DNA of 64,000 nucleotides from Hyphomicrobiales bacterium (GCA_900469475.1 UBXG01000019.1:186001-250000), one strand, 5' to 3'. Positions 8,362 through 17,515 are shown, counted from the stretch's first letter. The notes: generated by a model from the letters alone, not told the origin. Numbers and translations: made by a program.

Positions 8362-9816
8362 TCAGTGCTCGGCGAGGCTGTCTTCCGGTGATTTGCGGCG
8401 GTGGCCGCTGATTTCCGAACCGGCTGTGCGCGAGAAGCTGGCGTTCCAGATGACAGCGAGAAGCGCAATGGCCGTGACGACGATGAAGGCGACGGAGAAG
8501 TCGACCATCTCCGGCTTGGCGTGACCAAGGAACTGTGTCGAGCCATGCAGCGCCAAGGCGGCGACGCAGATGCCCAGAGACAGCATCAGTTGCTGGAAGG
8601 TCGAGTAGAAACTCGTCGCAATGCTCATGCGGTCGCGCTCGATCTCGTCATAGGCAATCGTGTTGTAGGCCGTGAACTGGAACGACATGAAGAAGCCGCA
8701 GAAGAACAGGATCACGAAGATGACAGGCAGCGGCCAATCCGGCTTGAAGATGGCGCACATGCCATAGCCGAGCGTGCCGATGAGGCCGAAGATGATAAGG
8801 GCGGTGCGGAAGCCGAGCGTGCGCAGGATGCGAACCTGAAGAGGCTTCATCGCCATCGAGCCGAGTGCCGTCGCAATGGCGATCTGGCCGGCGGTAGCGG
8901 CCGAAAGACCGAAACCGAGCTGCAGCATCAGCGGGATCAGGAAGGGATGGGCGCCCTGGCTGATGCGCGTCAGCGAACCGGCGATGACCGAGGTGCGGAA
9001 CGTCGGCACCTTCATCAAGGAGAAATCCATGATCGGCGAGGGGTGCTTGCGGGCATGGCGCAGATAGGCGATGCCGAACAAGAGGCCGATAGAGATGAGG
9101 AAGACCGCGAGATAGCCTTCGCCCTCGCGGCTCGACATTTCGAAGCCGAAGAGCAGCGATCCCAGCGAAATGCCTGAGAGGATAAAGCCGGAGAGATCGA
9201 AGCGGCCGGTGCGCGGGCCTTTCACCTCCTCGATGAACATCGTCACCAGGATGAAGCCGATAATGCCGATCGGCACGTTGATGTAGAAGATCCAGCGCCA
9301 GTCGAGATAGGTGACGAACATGCCGCCGACCGGCGGGCCGAGAATGGGGCCGACGAGCGCCGGGATCAGCAGCCAGGACATGGCATTGACCATATCCTTG
9401 CGGGCGACGCTGCGCATCAGCACGAGGCGACCCACGGGCAGCATCATCGCGCCGCCGAGACCCTGAAGGAGGCGCGCGATCACGAGGAAGAACAGGTTCG
9501 GCGCCTGCGCGCAGAGAAGCGAGCCAACAACGAAGACCGCGATGGCGGATCGGAAGACGGTGCGCGACCCGAAGCGGTCTGCAATAGCGCCGCTGGCGGG
9601 AATGAAGATCGCGAGGCTGAGGAGATAGGATGTCAGCGAGATACTCATGGCCGGCGCGCTGACGCCGAAGTCTCTCGCCATGGTCGGAAGGGCTGTTGCG
9701 AGCACGGTCGCGTCGAGCTGTTCCATGAACATCGCGCTTGCTACGATAAGCGCTACTACACGAAAATTGGGTGCGGCCCGCCTGATGGGGGCGGCCTGAA
9801 ATATCTGATCCGACAT
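8362..9816 (-). CDS. DHA2-family MFS drug/quinone exporter
   Basis: A 484-residue major facilitator protein with about 14 hydrophobic segments, beginning VVALIVASAMFMEQLDATVLATALPTM (about residues 18-44), which contains the LDATVL block typical of the EmrB/QacA (DHA2) group. Motif C-like LVGPILGPPVGG follows in TM5. The start at 9816 (MSDQIF) is preferred over an upstream ATG at 9867, which would add an unrelated tail; the ribosome site is weak. Probably exports a toxic organic compound by proton antiport. The downstream dioxygenase/esterase suggests aromatic or quinone substrates. Confidence 0.88.
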   Translation of the reverse strand: MSDQIFQAAPIRRAAPNFRVVALIVASAMFMEQLDATVLATALPTMARDFGVSAPAMSISLTSYLLSLAIFIPASGAIADRFGSRTVFRSAIAVFVVGSLLCAQAPNLFFLVIARLLQGLGGAMMLPVGRLVLMRSVARKDMVNAMSWLLIPALVGPILGPPVGGMFVTYLDWRWIFYINVPIGIIGFILVTMFIEEVKGPRTGRFDLSGFILSGISLGSLLFGFEMSSREGEGYLAVFLISIGLLFGIAYLRHARKHPSPIMDFSLMKVPTFRTSVIAGSLTRISQGAHPFLIPLMLQLGFGLSAATAGQIAIATALGSMAMKPLQVRILRTLGFRTALIIFGLIGTLGYGMCAIFKPDWPLPVIFVILFFCGFFMSFQFTAYNTIAYDEIERDRMSIATSFYSTFQQLMLSLGICVAALALHGSTQFLGHAKPEMVDFSVAFIVVTAIALLAVIWNASFSRTAGSEISGHRRKSPEDSLAEH

Positions 9817-9949
9817 TGTCGGGGATCGCTCTCGATGGTGCGGTGGGGTCGTAAGACAGAACCGCAAGTCTGGTCATGGCGCGAAGGCCTATTTGAACGG
9901 CGGTTTGTATACTCCTGCTTGCACGCGATTGCTATATCAGAAATCGCAA

Positions 9950-9965
9950 ATCCCATTCATGGGAT
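9950..9965. promoter_or_regulatory. Palindrome upstream of the DHA2 exporter
   Basis: ATCCCAT-TC-ATGGGAT, perfect 7-bp arms, about 134 bp upstream of the exporter start. A second inverted repeat (GCGATT...AATCGC, about 9925-9947) adjoins it. Positions 9817-10109 hold no gene; it is the promoter region of the exporter and the downstream flank of ggt. No linked regulator. Confidence 0.35.
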
Positions 9966-10109
9966 GAAAAAAATGATGCACATGCAGGGGCAAACGGCAT
10001 CAAATGAACGTGAGGTGAATGAATAGGCGCGATATCGCACCGAAATGCTCACGCTTGGTTTTTTCGCGTAAGATAATGTGCTCCTTCCGCCGGATGCTAT
10101 AGGCAAAAA

Positions 10110-10139
10110 GACCGGTGCCAATTGGTGGTGGCACCGGTC
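10110..10139 (-). terminator. Rho-independent terminator of ggt
   Basis: An 11-bp perfect stem (GACCGGTGCCA with TGGCACCGGTC) and 8-nt loop. Read on the minus strand it is followed at once by TTTTTG, the classical layout, about 32 bp past the ggt stop. Confidence 0.9.
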
Positions 10140-10171
10140 CGAGTCGTCGTTTTCGGCAGGCACCGAGGCGA

Positions 10172-11914
10172 TCAGTAGCCTTCGGCAAGCCCTGAGCCGG
10201 CACGGCTGTCCACGGCGCCGTTATAGCGGGCGCCACCGCCCTTGGCGATGTCGCTGAGGCTCTTGCCCCCGACAAGTATGCCGGCCGCCTGGCCCCAGAT
10301 CGGCCAGCTGTTGTCCACCTGAACCGTGTAGCCCATGCCGGTCAGAAGCTTGATCGTATCGGGCGAGAGCGCGCGCGGCTCCATGTAGACCTTGTCGGGC
10401 AGCCATTGGTGATGGATGCGCGGCGCGTCGATCGCTTCCTGGATGTTCATGCCGAAATCGATGACGTTGATGATCGCTTCCAGCGTGATGGTGATGATGC
10501 GCGAGCCGCCGGGACTGCCGATCACCATGAAGGGCTTGCCATCCTTGGTGACGATCGTCGGGCTCATGGAGGAGAGCGGCGTCTTCTTTGGCTGGATGGC
10601 ATTGGCCTCGCCCTGCACCAGGCCGTAAAGGTTGGGCACGCCGGGCTTGGAGGTGAAGTCATCCATCTCGTTGTTCAAGAGGATGCCAGTGCCGGGCGCA
10701 ACGACGCCGGCACCGAAGGAGCCGTTCAGCGTATAGGTGACGGCGACGGCATTGCCGTCATTGTCGATGATCGAATAATGCGTTGTTTCGTGGCTTTCGC
10801 CGAGGCCCTTGGGCATCAGATCCTTGGAGATGCCAGCCTTGTAGGGCGAGATGCCGTCACGGATCTTCTGGGCATAGGCCTTATCGAGCAGCTTGCTGAC
10901 GGGGTTGTCAACGAAGTCGGGATCGCCGAGCGCCGAATTGCGGTCGACATAGGCGTAGCGCATGGCTTCGACCATGTAGTGGACCGTGTCGGCCGAGGCG
11001 TAGCCGGTATAGGAGAGCGGATAGCCTTCCAGCACATTGAGGATTTCGCAGATGATGACGCCGCCGGAGGAGGGTGGCGGCGAGGAGATGATCTCGTAGC
11101 CGCGATAATTGCACTTCACGGGCTCGAGCTCGCGGACTTTGTATTGTTCGAAATCCTGGTTTGCGAGAATGCCGCCCTTGTCCTGGCTTGCCTTGACGAT
11201 GGCATTGGCGACCGGTCCCTTGTAGAAACCATCCGGTCCCTGATCGGAAATGCCGGATAGGGCATTGGCGAGATCCGGCTGCATCAGCTTGTCGCCTGTC
11301 GCGAAGGGTTTTCCATCCGCTTTGGTGAAGATCGCCGCGGTGGCCGGATCGCGCGAAAGCCATGCCTTGCCCCCGTTCAGTTCGGCAGCATCGGCCTGGT
11401 TCAGCGTGAAGCCTTCCTTGGCATAACGAATGGCCGGCGCGATCAGATCCTGGCGGGACTTGGTGCCGTATTTCTCGCGGGCCGTCTCGAAGCCCATGAC
11501 TGAGCCCGGAACGCCGACGGCGAGATAGCCGTCCGTGCTGGCGCCTTTGACGATATTGCCCTTGTCGTCGAGATACATGCCTTTGGTCGCCGCCAGGGGC
11601 GCGCGCTCGCGGAAGTCGAGGAAGGTCGTCTTGCCGTCGCGCATGCGGATGGTCATGAAGCCGCCGCCGCCGATATTACCGGCGGTCGGGTACACCACGG
11701 CCAGCGCATAGCCGACCGCAACGGCGGCATCGACGGCATTGCCGCCATTCTTCAGCACTTCGACGCCGACATCGGTGGCGAGATGCTGAGCCGTGACCAC
11801 CATGCCATGCTCCGCCTCGACCGGCGGCGGCGCGGCAGCTCTGGCGGTGACGGAAAAGAGAGCAAATGTGACCAGGGTTACCGACGAAATCGCCCGCTGG
11901 CGGAAGTGGCGCAT
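10172..11914 (-). CDS. ggt: Gamma-glutamyltransferase
   Basis: A 580-residue periplasmic gamma-glutamyltransferase precursor. Residues 1 to about 27 are a signal peptide (AISSVTLVTFALFSVTARA). The autocleavage and catalytic threonine is Thr377 in TTHYSIIDNDGNAVAVTYTL, which becomes the N-terminus of the small subunit. The large subunit carries the NAVDAAVAVGYAL and GNIGGGGF blocks of the family. The start at 11914 has GGGAGG about 10 nt upstream; longer in-frame starts lack signal-peptide character. It hydrolyses or transfers gamma-glutamyl groups from glutathione and related compounds. Single-gene unit with its own terminator. Confidence 0.93.
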   Translation of the reverse strand: MRHFRQRAISSVTLVTFALFSVTARAAAPPPVEAEHGMVVTAQHLATDVGVEVLKNGGNAVDAAVAVGYALAVVYPTAGNIGGGGFMTIRMRDGKTTFLDFRERAPLAATKGMYLDDKGNIVKGASTDGYLAVGVPGSVMGFETAREKYGTKSRQDLIAPAIRYAKEGFTLNQADAAELNGGKAWLSRDPATAAIFTKADGKPFATGDKLMQPDLANALSGISDQGPDGFYKGPVANAIVKASQDKGGILANQDFEQYKVRELEPVKCNYRGYEIISSPPPSSGGVIICEILNVLEGYPLSYTGYASADTVHYMVEAMRYAYVDRNSALGDPDFVDNPVSKLLDKAYAQKIRDGISPYKAGISKDLMPKGLGESHETTHYSIIDNDGNAVAVTYTLNGSFGAGVVAPGTGILLNNEMDDFTSKPGVPNLYGLVQGEANAIQPKKTPLSSMSPTIVTKDGKPFMVIGSPGGSRIITITLEAIINVIDFGMNIQEAIDAPRIHHQWLPDKVYMEPRALSPDTIKLLTGMGYTVQVDNSWPIWGQAAGILVGGKSLSDIAKGGGARYNGAVDSRAGSGLAEGY

Positions 11915-12189
11915 GATGAATATGCCTCCCATTGTTATCTTGATGGAAAATCGCCAACGAATGACATGGCGTCGCGCGCGAAAATGGCGATATCCGCTGT
12001 CACAATTTTTTAATGGAGCGATCCCGCCGCGGCCGGAAGCCGGCGCACTATGTCTTCCATGCACTACTACGGATAATTTCGGTCCTCCTGCCGCGCGGAA
12101 AATCGCTTCGCACTTGCAATATTTCTTTTATTAGTTGAATCTATTTTAGATTATTGCTTGTCGAAGCGAGTATTGCGTGGAGGGTAATC

Positions 12190-12372
12190 ATGGCCGTGAC
12201 GAAGCTCGAGCAATGGAAGAGCGAGCGCAGGATCAAGACCAGGCCATTCATCGTTGGCGAAAGGACGCATGTCGTGGAAATCGAATGCGACCATTGCAGC
12301 CGACGTTTTCTTCGATGGGCATCGACGGCAGCCGCCTACTGGCGCTGTGACGATTGCACCGCAATTATTTAA
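12190..12372 (+). CDS. Small zinc-ribbon-like hypothetical protein
   Basis: A 60-residue basic protein with two CxxC pairs, CDHC (about 37-40) and CDDC (about 54-57), spaced as in a zinc ribbon. The start at 12190 has GGAGGG a few bases upstream, so translation is likely. The AT-rich 12100-12180 region probably carries its promoter. It ends 18 bp before the convergent glycerate kinase stop. No known family recognised; small zinc ribbons may bind nucleic acid or protein. Confidence 0.7.
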   Translation: MAVTKLEQWKSERRIKTRPFIVGERTHVVEIECDHCSRRFLRWASTAAAYWRCDDCTAII

Positions 12373-12390
12373 GCTTACCCGTTCCGGGGG

Positions 12391-13656
12391 TTACGCGATC
12401 AGGATGGCGCGGAAGTCGTTGACGTTCGTTCCCGTAGGGCCGGGGACGAAGAGATCTCCGATCGCGTTGAAGGCCGTCCACGCATCGTTGTTTGCCAGCA
12501 TCTCAGCCGGAACCATTCCAGCCTTGCGCAGCCGTGCCACAGTGCTCGCATCTGCAAAGGCGCCGGCATTGTCCTCGCTGCCGTCGATGCCATCCGTGTC
12601 GGCGGCCATGGCGTGAATGCCGGCATGGCCGTCGAGATCGATGGCCAGCGACAGCAGGAACTCCGAGTTTCGCCCGCCCTTGCCCTTGCCTTTCAAGGTC
12701 ACCGTGGTTTCGCCGCCTGACAGTAGCACGATCGGCTTGACGAAGGGCCGGTTGCGATGAAGCACCTCGCGGGCAATCGCGGCGTGGACATGAGCAGCTT
12801 CGCGGGCCTCGCCCTCGACGGCGTCGGAGAGGATGGCCGCTTCGACGCCGGCAGAACGCGCCACCTCAGCAGCAGCTTCCAGCGAGACACCGGCAGAGGC
12901 GATGACATGCACTTCATTGCCGGCGAAACGAGGATCCTCCGGGCGGGGCGCATCCGCTTCAACTTTCTCCATATGGGCGAGAACCGCCGGCGGCAGTTCG
13001 ATGCGGTAGAGGCGGATGAGATCGAGCGCTTCGGCGCGCGTGCCGAGGCCGGGTACGGTCGGGCCGGAGGCCACGAGGGCAGGATCGTCGCCGGGAATGT
13101 CCGAGACGACGAGCGAGACGACCTTGGCGGGATGGGCTGCGGCAGCCAGCCGGCCACCCTTGATGGTCGACAGATGCTTGCGAATGACATTCATCGCCGA
13201 GATCGGCGCGCCGGAGGCGAGCAGCGCCTTGTTGACCGCGATTTCGTCCGCAAGGCCCAGGCCGTCCGCTGGCGAGGGAAGCAGCGCCGAGCCGCCGCCT
13301 GATATCAGTGCGATCACCAGATCGTCCTCCGTCAGGCCCTCGACAAGTTTCAGAAGCCGACGGGAAGCGACGAGGCCTGCTTCGTCCGGCACGGGATGGG
13401 CGGCTTCGATGATCTCGATCCGGCGGCAGGGGGCGGAAAATCCGTATCGCGTCACGACAAGGCCTTGCAGTGGGCCATCCCAGCATTGCTCCAGCGCGGC
13501 CGCCATCTGGGCAGATCCTTTGCCGGCGCCGATAACGATCGTGCGGCCCTTCGGTTTGGCCGGCAGATGCGTGCGAATGCCGGTCAACGGATCTGCTGCA
13601 CGAACCGCGGCATCGAACAGCGAGGTCAGGAAGGCGCGGGGATCGGTAACGGTCAT
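12391..13656 (-). CDS. Glycerate 2-kinase, MOFRL family
   Basis: A 421-residue protein of the DUF4147/MOFRL type, which phosphorylates D-glycerate to 2-phosphoglycerate. In rhizobia such genes have also been named ttuD, hydroxypyruvate reductase. Visible are the N-terminal nucleotide-binding VIGAGKGSAQMA, the ALISGGGSALLPSP loop, and the C-terminal MOFRL domain with GKGGRNSEFLLSLAIDLDG. The start at 13656 (MTVTDP) is where family similarity begins; the frame stays open upstream but through repeat DNA. Divergent from the OsmC gene. Confidence 0.86.
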   Translation of the reverse strand: MTVTDPRAFLTSLFDAAVRAADPLTGIRTHLPAKPKGRTIVIGAGKGSAQMAAALEQCWDGPLQGLVVTRYGFSAPCRRIEIIEAAHPVPDEAGLVASRRLLKLVEGLTEDDLVIALISGGGSALLPSPADGLGLADEIAVNKALLASGAPISAMNVIRKHLSTIKGGRLAAAAHPAKVVSLVVSDIPGDDPALVASGPTVPGLGTRAEALDLIRLYRIELPPAVLAHMEKVEADAPRPEDPRFAGNEVHVIASAGVSLEAAAEVARSAGVEAAILSDAVEGEAREAAHVHAAIAREVLHRNRPFVKPIVLLSGGETTVTLKGKGKGGRNSEFLLSLAIDLDGHAGIHAMAADTDGIDGSEDNAGAFADASTVARLRKAGMVPAEMLANNDAWTAFNAIGDLFVPGPTGTNVNDFRAILIA

Positions 13657-13683
13657 ATCGAACTGCCTGTCTTCTAGAGCGTT

Positions 13684-13738
13684 TGTACGCAATTCTGGAC
13701 GGAAAACCACTACGCATTTTTCCTGAAATTGCTTCTCA
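13684..13738. repeat. Rhizobial intergenic repeat, copy 1
   Basis: GTACGCAATTCTGGACGGAA and the following bases to TCCTGAAATTGCTTCTCAGA resemble the copy at about 24779-24828, sharing CGCAATTC-GGACGGAAAACC and a closing TCCTG-AATTGCT. The ends form an imperfect inverted repeat (GCAATTC...GAAATTGC). Elements of this kind are scattered between genes in rhizobial genomes. It lies just upstream of the glycerate kinase start. Confidence 0.7.
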
Positions 13739-13867
13739 GAGCGTGTAACCATTTGGTGGCTTAACTGGCTGGAAGACGCAAGGGCCACGAACTGCAATTG
13801 TGTCCTGCGCGATGAATCCCTATGTAGAAGGAAAGGGTTTCCCGCTTTTATTTCAAGGATTTTCGAC

Positions 13868-14296
13868 ATGGCCGAACTGAAAGTGAAGACGAGGCAGACG
13901 GGCGCGACCGCTACGGTCGGCCGCACCGGCTTTCCGCATGTGATATCCGTGACGGGGGGCGAAATCGACATCGTCACTTCACCATCGCAGCCAGGTTTCA
14001 ATCCTCTCGACCTGCTCTATTCGTCGCTCTCGGCCTGCCTGGTCTTGAGCGCCCGCATGGCAGCCAGCAGCCTCGGCGTGCTCGACAAGCTCACGGAAGT
14101 GACTGCTGTCGTGACAGGGGAAAAGGCGGCGGAGGGTCTTTCTCGCGTGGAGAAATTCAACATCGCCTTCACCATCAAGGGCGATTTCAGTGATGAGGTG
14201 CGTAATGCGATCGCGCACGCCGCCGAAGATGAAATCTGCACCGTGAGCAACACTATCCGCGGCAATCCGCAGTTTTCGACAACGATTTCGGGGTGA
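13868..14296 (+). CDS. OsmC/Ohr-family peroxidase-like protein
   Basis: A 142-residue OsmC-fold protein. The two redox cysteines are visible, one in SSLSACLVLSAR (about residue 57) and one in EDEICTVSN (about 121), matching the layout of OsmC/Ohr organic hydroperoxide reductases. The N-terminal TGATATVGRTGFPH and GFNPLDLLYSSL blocks are also family-typical. It is more like the general OsmC group than Ohr. Probably reduces organic hydroperoxides using thiols. Single-gene unit, divergent from glycerate kinase and followed by a mosaic repeat. Confidence 0.87.
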   Translation: MAELKVKTRQTGATATVGRTGFPHVISVTGGEIDIVTSPSQPGFNPLDLLYSSLSACLVLSARMAASSLGVLDKLTEVTAVVTGEKAAEGLSRVEKFNIAFTIKGDFSDEVRNAIAHAAEDEICTVSNTIRGNPQFSTTISG

Positions 14297-14317
14297 GTTT
14301 TGGATTGGGTGGTGAAA

Positions 14318-14512
14318 GCCCCTCATCCGCCCTGTCGGGCCCCTTCTCCCCGTCTTGACGGGGAGAAGGGGATGGCCGCGCCACCACCGTTCCATCTCAT
14401 CGCCAATATGCGCGAAGTATGAAAATTGCCTTTTCCCCAAGCGAGCGTTTGAGGTTGTCACGAGGTCGCTCCCTCTCCCCGTGAGAACGCGGAGAGGGCT
14501 GGGGTGAGGGGC
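14318..14512. repeat. RIME-like mosaic repeat, copy 1
   Basis: A 195-bp element whose ends are inverted (GCCCCTCA and TGAGGGGC). Each end carries a G+C palindrome: the left has CTTCTCCCCGT...ACGGGGAGAAG, the right CTCTCCCCGT...ACGCGGAGAG. The same arrangement occurs at 36212-36367. It resembles the Rhizobium-specific intergenic mosaic elements (RIME) described in rhizobia. It fills the gap between the osmC gene and the convergent CMD-fold gene and could act as a transcription stop for both. Confidence 0.75.
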
Positions 14513-14552
14513 CATTTTCCCCATCAACTCTGTATAATGAGTCTGACGACCG

Positions 14553-15095
14553 TCACTTCGCCGGAAACTTAAACCCCTCAAGATAAGGCCCTAGCTCCGG
14601 ATCGATATCCACCTTCACGGCATTGTTGTAGATCGCCGTTGCGATCGTGATGCCGGCGAAGGCGACCAGGTTGGCAAGCGTCGGCTCGTCATAGCGGGCT
14701 TTTAGCCGCGACCAGACGTCTTCAGGAATCGCGTTGGAATCCCTGACGATCGCCTTGCCGAATTCGATCAGCAGCGCCTCGTCGTCTGTCGGCACAATCG
14801 TTTCGGGCGTCAAGCCGACATTCATCAGCGCACGCCGGAAGAAACCGACCGGGATGATCGAGCGGCATTCGAGTGCGATGGCATGGCAAAGGAGCCAGAC
14901 GGCGCGATCGTCCAGCTCAGGGCGTAGCTCTTCGCGTAGAGGAAACCATTCCGCATAGATGCGATGCGCGACCGGCGAGTGCAGCAATGTCCGCTTCATA
15001 TTCGTCATGCGGCCGCGCAGCTGCACTTCGCGATCATGCTCGGTGCGCACGGCCTCGGAAGCGGTCTCATAGTCGATCGGCGTGATATGGCTCAT
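14553..15095 (-). CDS. CMD-fold protein without the AhpD cysteine pair
   Basis: A 180-residue helical protein of the carboxymuconolactone decarboxylase superfamily (for example DRAVWLLCHAIALECRS and PTLANLVAFAGITIATAIYNNAV). The CxxC-x3-H peroxidase motif is absent: the candidate region reads CHAIALEC, so AhpD-type chemistry is unlikely. It lies 24 bp downstream of the flavin monooxygenase on the same strand, and pairs like this recur beside LLM-class monooxygenases. Substrate unknown. Confidence 0.75.
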   Translation of the reverse strand: MSHITPIDYETASEAVRTEHDREVQLRGRMTNMKRTLLHSPVAHRIYAEWFPLREELRPELDDRAVWLLCHAIALECRSIIPVGFFRRALMNVGLTPETIVPTDDEALLIEFGKAIVRDSNAIPEDVWSRLKARYDEPTLANLVAFAGITIATAIYNNAVKVDIDPELGPYLEGFKFPAK

Positions 15096-15119
15096 ATCAG
15101 TCTCTTATCGCGGGCTCTG

Positions 15120-16466
15120 TTACTGCGCTGCCGCAGCCGGTTTCGTGAAGAAGCGGTTTTCCGGGCGCGGCAGGCCGAGGTGTTCGCGCAAGGTCGTGCC
15201 TTCGTAATCGCGGCGGAAGATGCCGCGGCGCTGCAGCTCTGGAACGACGCTGGTGGTCACGTCAAGCAGGCCCTGGGGCAGGAAGGGGAAGACGACATTG
15301 AAACCGTCGGAGCCTTCCTCGTACAGCCACTGCTCCATCTCGTCAGCGATGCTCTCAGGTGTGCCGACAAAGGCGAGGCCGGCATAGCCGCCGAGGCGCT
15401 GGGCAAGCTGGCGCACGGTCAGTTTCTCCGATTCGGCAAGCGCGATGACGCGCTCGCGGCCGCTCTTGCTGGCATTGGTTTCTGGAATTTCCGGCAGCGG
15501 GCCATCGGGATCGAATTTGGAGGCGTCATGCCCTAATGCGATCGACAGGGATGCGATGGCGCTATCGTAATGGACGAGGCTATCGAGCTTTGCCCGCTTG
15601 GCCTTTGCTTCCTCGATCGTGTCGCCCACAACGATGAAGGCGGCGGGCAGGATCTTCAGATGATCCGGATTGCGGCCGATCGCCTTCATCCGTCCCTTGA
15701 TATCGGCGAAGATCGACTTGCCGTCCGCCAGGTTACGCGGCGCGGCGAAGACCGCCTCGGCCGTTTCTGCGGCAAGCTGGCGGCCGGCATCCGATTGCCC
15801 GGCTTGGACGATGACGGGCCAGCCCTGCGGCGGTCGCGCGATGTTAAGAGGCCCGCGGACGCTCAGTTCCTCGCCCTTGTGCCCGAGGACATGCATCCGC
15901 TCGGGATCGAAGAAGATGCCGCTTTCGGGATCGCGGAGAAAGGCATCGTCGGCGAAGCTATCCCAGAGGCCGGTGACGACATCATAGAATTCGCGGGCGC
16001 GATGATAGCGCTCGCCATGTTCCATATGTTCTTCGAGGCCGAAATTAAGCGCGGCATCGGGATTGGATGTGGTGACTATATTCCAGCCGGCGCGACCGCC
16101 GCTGATGTGATCGAGGGAGGCGAAGCGACGGGCGATGTGATAGGGCAGATCAAAGGTGGTCGACGCCGTGGCGACGAGGCCGATCCTGTCAGTCACGGCG
16201 GCGAGCGCCGAAAGCAGGGTGAAGGGCTCGAAAGACGTCACCGTCTGGCTGCGCTTCAAAGCTTCGATCGGCATGTTGAGAACCGCCAAGTGATCGGCCA
16301 TGAAGAAGGCGTCGAATTTCGCCTTTTCCAGCTCCTGCGCAAAGCTCTTGATGTGCTGGAAATTGAAGTTGGCGTCCGGATAGGCGCCGGGATAACGCCA
16401 GGCGCCGGTATGCAGGCTGACGGGACGCATGAAGGCCCCGAGCTTCAATTGCTTCTGTTCGGTCAT
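15120..16466 (-). CDS. LLM-class FMN-dependent monooxygenase (NtaA/DszA type)
   Basis: A 448-residue flavin-dependent monooxygenase of the bacterial luciferase-like superfamily, NtaA/SnaA/DszA subgroup. Typical blocks are MADHLAVLN, TASTTFDLPYHIARRFASLDHISGGRAGWNIVTT (about residues 105-140) and VQAGQSDAGRQLAAETAEAVF. These enzymes use FMNH2 delivered by a separate reductase to oxidise nitrilotriacetate, dibenzothiophene sulfone, sulfonates and similar compounds. No reductase is adjacent. The start at 16466 is set by GAGAGAG before ATG. Upstream and divergently placed is a LysR-regulated SDR, but its link to this gene is unclear. Confidence 0.86.
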   Translation of the reverse strand: MTEQKQLKLGAFMRPVSLHTGAWRYPGAYPDANFNFQHIKSFAQELEKAKFDAFFMADHLAVLNMPIEALKRSQTVTSFEPFTLLSALAAVTDRIGLVATASTTFDLPYHIARRFASLDHISGGRAGWNIVTTSNPDAALNFGLEEHMEHGERYHRAREFYDVVTGLWDSFADDAFLRDPESGIFFDPERMHVLGHKGEELSVRGPLNIARPPQGWPVIVQAGQSDAGRQLAAETAEAVFAAPRNLADGKSIFADIKGRMKAIGRNPDHLKILPAAFIVVGDTIEEAKAKRAKLDSLVHYDSAIASLSIALGHDASKFDPDGPLPEIPETNASKSGRERVIALAESEKLTVRQLAQRLGGYAGLAFVGTPESIADEMEQWLYEEGSDGFNVVFPFLPQGLLDVTTSVVPELQRRGIFRRDYEGTTLREHLGLPRPENRFFTKPAAAAQ

Positions 16467-16603
16467 CGGCTCTCTCTCGAAAATCGCCAGGCTGTCATGA
16501 AGTAGCGACGGCATTGCCCGTAGAGTAATGCACTACGACGTAGGCGTGCCGGCCGCGCATTCAAAGAGCCGATTTCATTTATTTGATCGCTTTTGCGGAA
16601 TAT

Positions 16604-17515
16604 TCATCCGGCCGGGCTTTCAGCCACGTTCTGTCCGGCAAAAACCTTCACAAGCCAATCTATGAAGACGCGGACCCTCGGCGAAAGCTGGCGGCTGCGC
16701 GGATAGAGCATCGAGACGGGCGTTCGAGTCGGTGGATAGTCCTCAAGGACATGCAGCAGTTCGCCCGATCGTAAGGCTTCCTCTGCGTGGTAGCGCGGGA
16801 CCTGGATCAGGCCGAGACCGAGCTTGGCCGCCGCGAAGTAACTCTCGGCCGCATTGACCGAGATGGTGGCCGGCAGGGTAATTTCGCGCACGGCGCCATC
16901 GATCTGGAATTCCAGCGGCAGCAATCCGCCTGTTGCGGAAGAGCGGAAGCCGATCATCCGATGCCCGTCGAGCTTCTCCGGATGGGCGGGCATGCCGAAC
17001 CGTTCGACATAGGCGGGCGCTGCAAGCGTCACCTCCTCCAGCATAGCGACGCGGCGACCGATCATGTCGCTATCCTGCAGCGTGCCGACGCGCAGCACGC
17101 AGTCGATCCCTTCTCGGATCAGATCGACGAACCGGTCGCCCTCGGTGATCTGCAGTTCGATATCGGGATAGGTTTCGAGGAAGGAAGGCAAGTTCGGCAG
17201 GACGAAGTGCCGCGCCAGCGTTCCGTGCACGTCGACGCGCAGGACACCTTTCGGCTTTGCCCCGGCAAAGGCGCCTTCGGCATCCTCGATATCGGAGAGG
17301 ATACGCAGGCAGCGCTGATAATAGGCTTCGCCGTCGAGCGTCGGGCTGACATGCCGCGTCGTGCGCTGCAGCAGGCGCACGCCAAGGCGGGTCTCGAGCT
17401 GCTTAATCGCGTCCGTCACCGTCGAGCGCGGCAGGCCGGTGTCTTCGGCCGCCAGCGTGAAGCTGCGTCGTTCTACCACTCGGCAAAACACCCGCATGGC
17501 GTCGAATCTGTCCAT
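16604..17515 (-). CDS. LysR-family transcriptional regulator
   Basis: A 303-residue LysR protein with the N-terminal winged helix-turn-helix (FCRVVERRSFTLAAEDTGLPRSTVTDAIKQLE, about residues 10-41) and a C-terminal periplasmic-binding-like effector domain. It is divergent from the SDR gene at 17638 across about 120 bp, the usual arrangement for regulator and target. It is of the AaeR/DhcR-like group common in rhizobia; effector unknown. Confidence 0.9.
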   Translation of the reverse strand: MDRFDAMRVFCRVVERRSFTLAAEDTGLPRSTVTDAIKQLETRLGVRLLQRTTRHVSPTLDGEAYYQRCLRILSDIEDAEGAFAGAKPKGVLRVDVHGTLARHFVLPNLPSFLETYPDIELQITEGDRFVDLIREGIDCVLRVGTLQDSDMIGRRVAMLEEVTLAAPAYVERFGMPAHPEKLDGHRMIGFRSSATGGLLPLEFQIDGAVREITLPATISVNAAESYFAAAKLGLGLIQVPRYHAEEALRSGELLHVLEDYPPTRTPVSMLYPRSRQLSPRVRVFIDWLVKVFAGQNVAESPAG

